From Candidatus Binataceae bacterium (GTDB taxonomy: Bacteria > Desulfobacterota > Binatia > Binatales > Binataceae): a stretch of 32,964 nt of DNA. The stretch spans positions 1 to 32,964 of the forward strand of contig DATJXN010000149.1 of the NCBI GenBank assembly GCA_035500095.1, in the 5' to 3' direction. Position numbers and translations under genes: made by a program. Below the pieces are notes generated by a model, which was not told where the DNA came from, did no database searches, and worked only from the letters and a program-made list of their open reading frames with translations. Positions 32,103 to 32,964 of this stretch are shown here, piece by piece (within the stretch, counting starts at the first letter, position 1; each line of letters starts with the position of its first letter).

Positions 32103-32134
32103 CTCGCGGCGGGCCCGTTAAGGCCCGCCGCGAG
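32103..32134 (-). terminator. 13-bp perfect hairpin downstream of the cold-shock gene
   Basis: CTCGCGGCGGGCC (32103-32115) pairs exactly with GGCCCGCCGCGAG (32122-32134) around a six-base loop. It lies 26 bases past the cold-shock stop on the minus strand and before the glycosyltransferase start. No T run follows, as in U-poor terminators of GC-rich genomes. It probably separates the two transcription units. Confidence 0.6.
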
Positions 32135-32160
32135 GCTGCTTGGAAAGGTGCTGACTGAGG

Positions 32161-32361
32161 CTAGCGGCGCGATACCTTGGCTGCCTGAAGTCCCTTGGGT
32201 CCCTGGGCGACCTCGAACTGAACTTCCTCGCCTTGCTCTAGTGAGCGAAAGCCGTTGCCGTCGATCGAAGTGTAGTGGACGAATACCTCCTGCCCGTCTT
32301 CCATGGTAATGAAGCCGTAGCCTTTCTTGGAACTAAACCATTTGACCGTGCCGTTAGACAT
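32161..32361 (-). CDS. Cold-shock domain protein (CspA family)
   Basis: This 66-residue single-domain nucleic-acid chaperone has RNP1 KGYGFI (13-18) and RNP2 VFVHY (26-30), the start NGTVKWF and the ending GLQAAKV, all canonical. It binds single-stranded RNA or DNA and melts structure in messages. ATG 32361 is chosen because GGAGG lies about 11 bases before it and the protein then begins MSNGTVKWF; the longer frame to 32421 would run through the leader. It is a single gene with its own promoter-like site, a leader hairpin (32393-32413) and a strong 3' hairpin. Whether it is cold-induced cannot be told from the protein alone. Confidence 0.96.
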   Translation of the reverse strand: MSNGTVKWFSSKKGYGFITMEDGQEVFVHYTSIDGNGFRSLEQGEEVQFEVAQGPKGLQAAKVSRR

Positions 32362-32392
32362 CTCCCCCGAGACCTCCATGCCGTAACCGTTC

Positions 32393-32413
32393 GTACCCGG
32401 CGCTGCCGGGTAC
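32393..32413 (-). promoter_or_regulatory. Leader hairpin of the cold-shock gene
   Basis: GTACCCGGC-GCT-GCCGGGTAC is a perfect 9-bp stem with a three-base loop, about 17 bases upstream of the Shine-Dalgarno on the minus strand. It lies inside the expected 5' leader and could act on message stability or on temperature-dependent translation, as cspA leaders do. Confidence 0.5.
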
Positions 32414-32437
32414 CTCCCCACTCGCTATACCGGCGCG

Positions 32438-32446
32438 CATATACCA
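32438..32446 (-). promoter_or_regulatory. Possible extended -10 of the cold-shock gene
   Basis: On the minus strand TGGTATATG fits an extended -10 element. It would start transcription near 32431, giving a leader of about 70 bases that includes the 9-bp hairpin. A second TATAGC lies about 14 bases further downstream. No clear -35 is seen. Confidence 0.35.
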
Positions 32447-32527
32447 CAAAGACGCGCCCTGAACCAGCGGTTTTGATGGATTTCTACGGAGGCCTTTGAA
32501 GCGCTGCCGGCCGTGAAAGGGAGATCT

Positions 32528-32818
32528 CTATCCGCGCCAAAACCGAGGGCGGGCATGAATATGACAATGATCGGGGATCTGTCGCATGACGCCGTCGATG
32601 ACGAACTTGTCATCGCCGAACTTGGCGCGCGCGACGGCCGAGAGCGCGTCGACCATCAGAGCGCGTTCGGCTTCGGTTGCGGTCGCGCGATGCTCTCCGA
32701 GCACGGCCATCGGCGTGTCGCACGAATCGCAATCGAGGATGGTAAACACCACGGGATGAATGAAGCGGGCGTAATGCTGGGTATATTCACGCAGCTCGCA
32801 GAGTTCGCACTTGGACAT
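32528..32818 (-). CDS. Small HIT-like protein with cysteine pairs
   Basis: The protein has 96 residues. It starts with a CxxC pair (Cys4, Cys7; KCELCELREY) and has a second pair (Cys30, Cys33; DCDSCD). Near the end is HCHIHARP (84-91), which fits the H-phi-H-phi-H-phi-phi nucleotide-binding motif of HIT proteins, preceded by a helix like the one before that motif in HIT folds. It is shorter than normal HIT hydrolases, so one strand region may be missing. A nucleotide- or AMP-binding role is inference; alternatively it is a zinc-binding protein. ATG 32818 follows a GTG one codon upstream; AGGT precedes both. Its upstream neighbour is outside the window. Confidence 0.55.
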   Translation of the reverse strand: MSKCELCELREYTQHYARFIHPVVFTILDCDSCDTPMAVLGEHRATATEAERALMVDALSAVARAKFGDDKFVIDGVMRQIPDHCHIHARPRFWRG

Positions 32819-32964
32819 CACTTAAGACCTGTCCGTCGGCGGCCCGCTCGGCAAGCCGCTCGTCATTCATCCGATCGGAAACTATGAACCGTCCGCCCCG
32901 ATCGCGCAGGATTTGACGGGCGCTTGCGGGCCGCAAGGCCCGCAGCGCGCATCTGAGGGGGCAG

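Overview
The window is high-G+C bacterial chromosome. Gene content includes a Ku/LigD end-joining pair, ThyX, class-2 PyrD, many Ser/Thr kinase and FHA proteins, and orphan ABC permeases. This suggests an uncultured, probably soil-dwelling, Gram-negative lineage. A Binatota or former 'Deltaproteobacteria' relative is my guess, not something the sequence proves. I found no rRNA, tRNA or CRISPR array.

Layout. Bases 1-340 hold the decayed 3' end of a group II intron: a frameshifted reverse transcriptase C-terminus followed by a well-preserved domain V. Next is a three-gene peptide-type ABC importer (binding protein and two permeases, no ATPases; 425-3802). Convergent to it lie mtnA and a small polyglycine/winged-helix-like protein (3823-5467). 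About 750 bp without a clear gene leads into an RRM protein whose leader is rich in hairpins, followed by a nested RNA-like fold at 6649-6715. A minus-strand group (uracil-DNA glycosylase, DUF309, ThyX; 6804-8817) is divergent from pyrD, a rhodanese and pyroglutamyl peptidase (8957-11614). A cyclase-family hydrolase and a PAS/DHp/receiver protein without an ATPase domain follow on the minus strand (11701-14070). About 1 kb without a gene precedes the main locus.

Main locus (15114-25396, plus strand, with a good sigma70-type promoter at 15063-15092). Seven codirectional genes look like one phospho-threonine signalling unit: a vWA protein; a zinc-ribbon/FHA protein; a Ser/Thr kinase with a C-terminal FHA; a zinc-ribbon/pseudokinase/PP2C phosphatase fusion; a transmembrane kinase with duplicated extracytoplasmic beta-domains; a polytopic membrane protein with a degenerate FHA; and a lipoprotein-like secreted protein. 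K-T-x-x-L motifs recur in the vWA tail, the first kinase linker and the phosphatase insert. FHA domains often bind pT-x-x-(hydrophobic/acidic) sites, so I infer that the first kinase marks these tails, FHA modules read them, and the PP2C enzyme erases them. This is the best candidate here for an under-described system.

The right side holds divergent ku and ligD around a palindromic site (25478-29227). Beyond them are a minus-strand pair of membrane glycosyltransferases (29259-31953), a cold-shock protein with its own leader hairpin and a strong 3' hairpin, and a small HIT-like cysteine protein.
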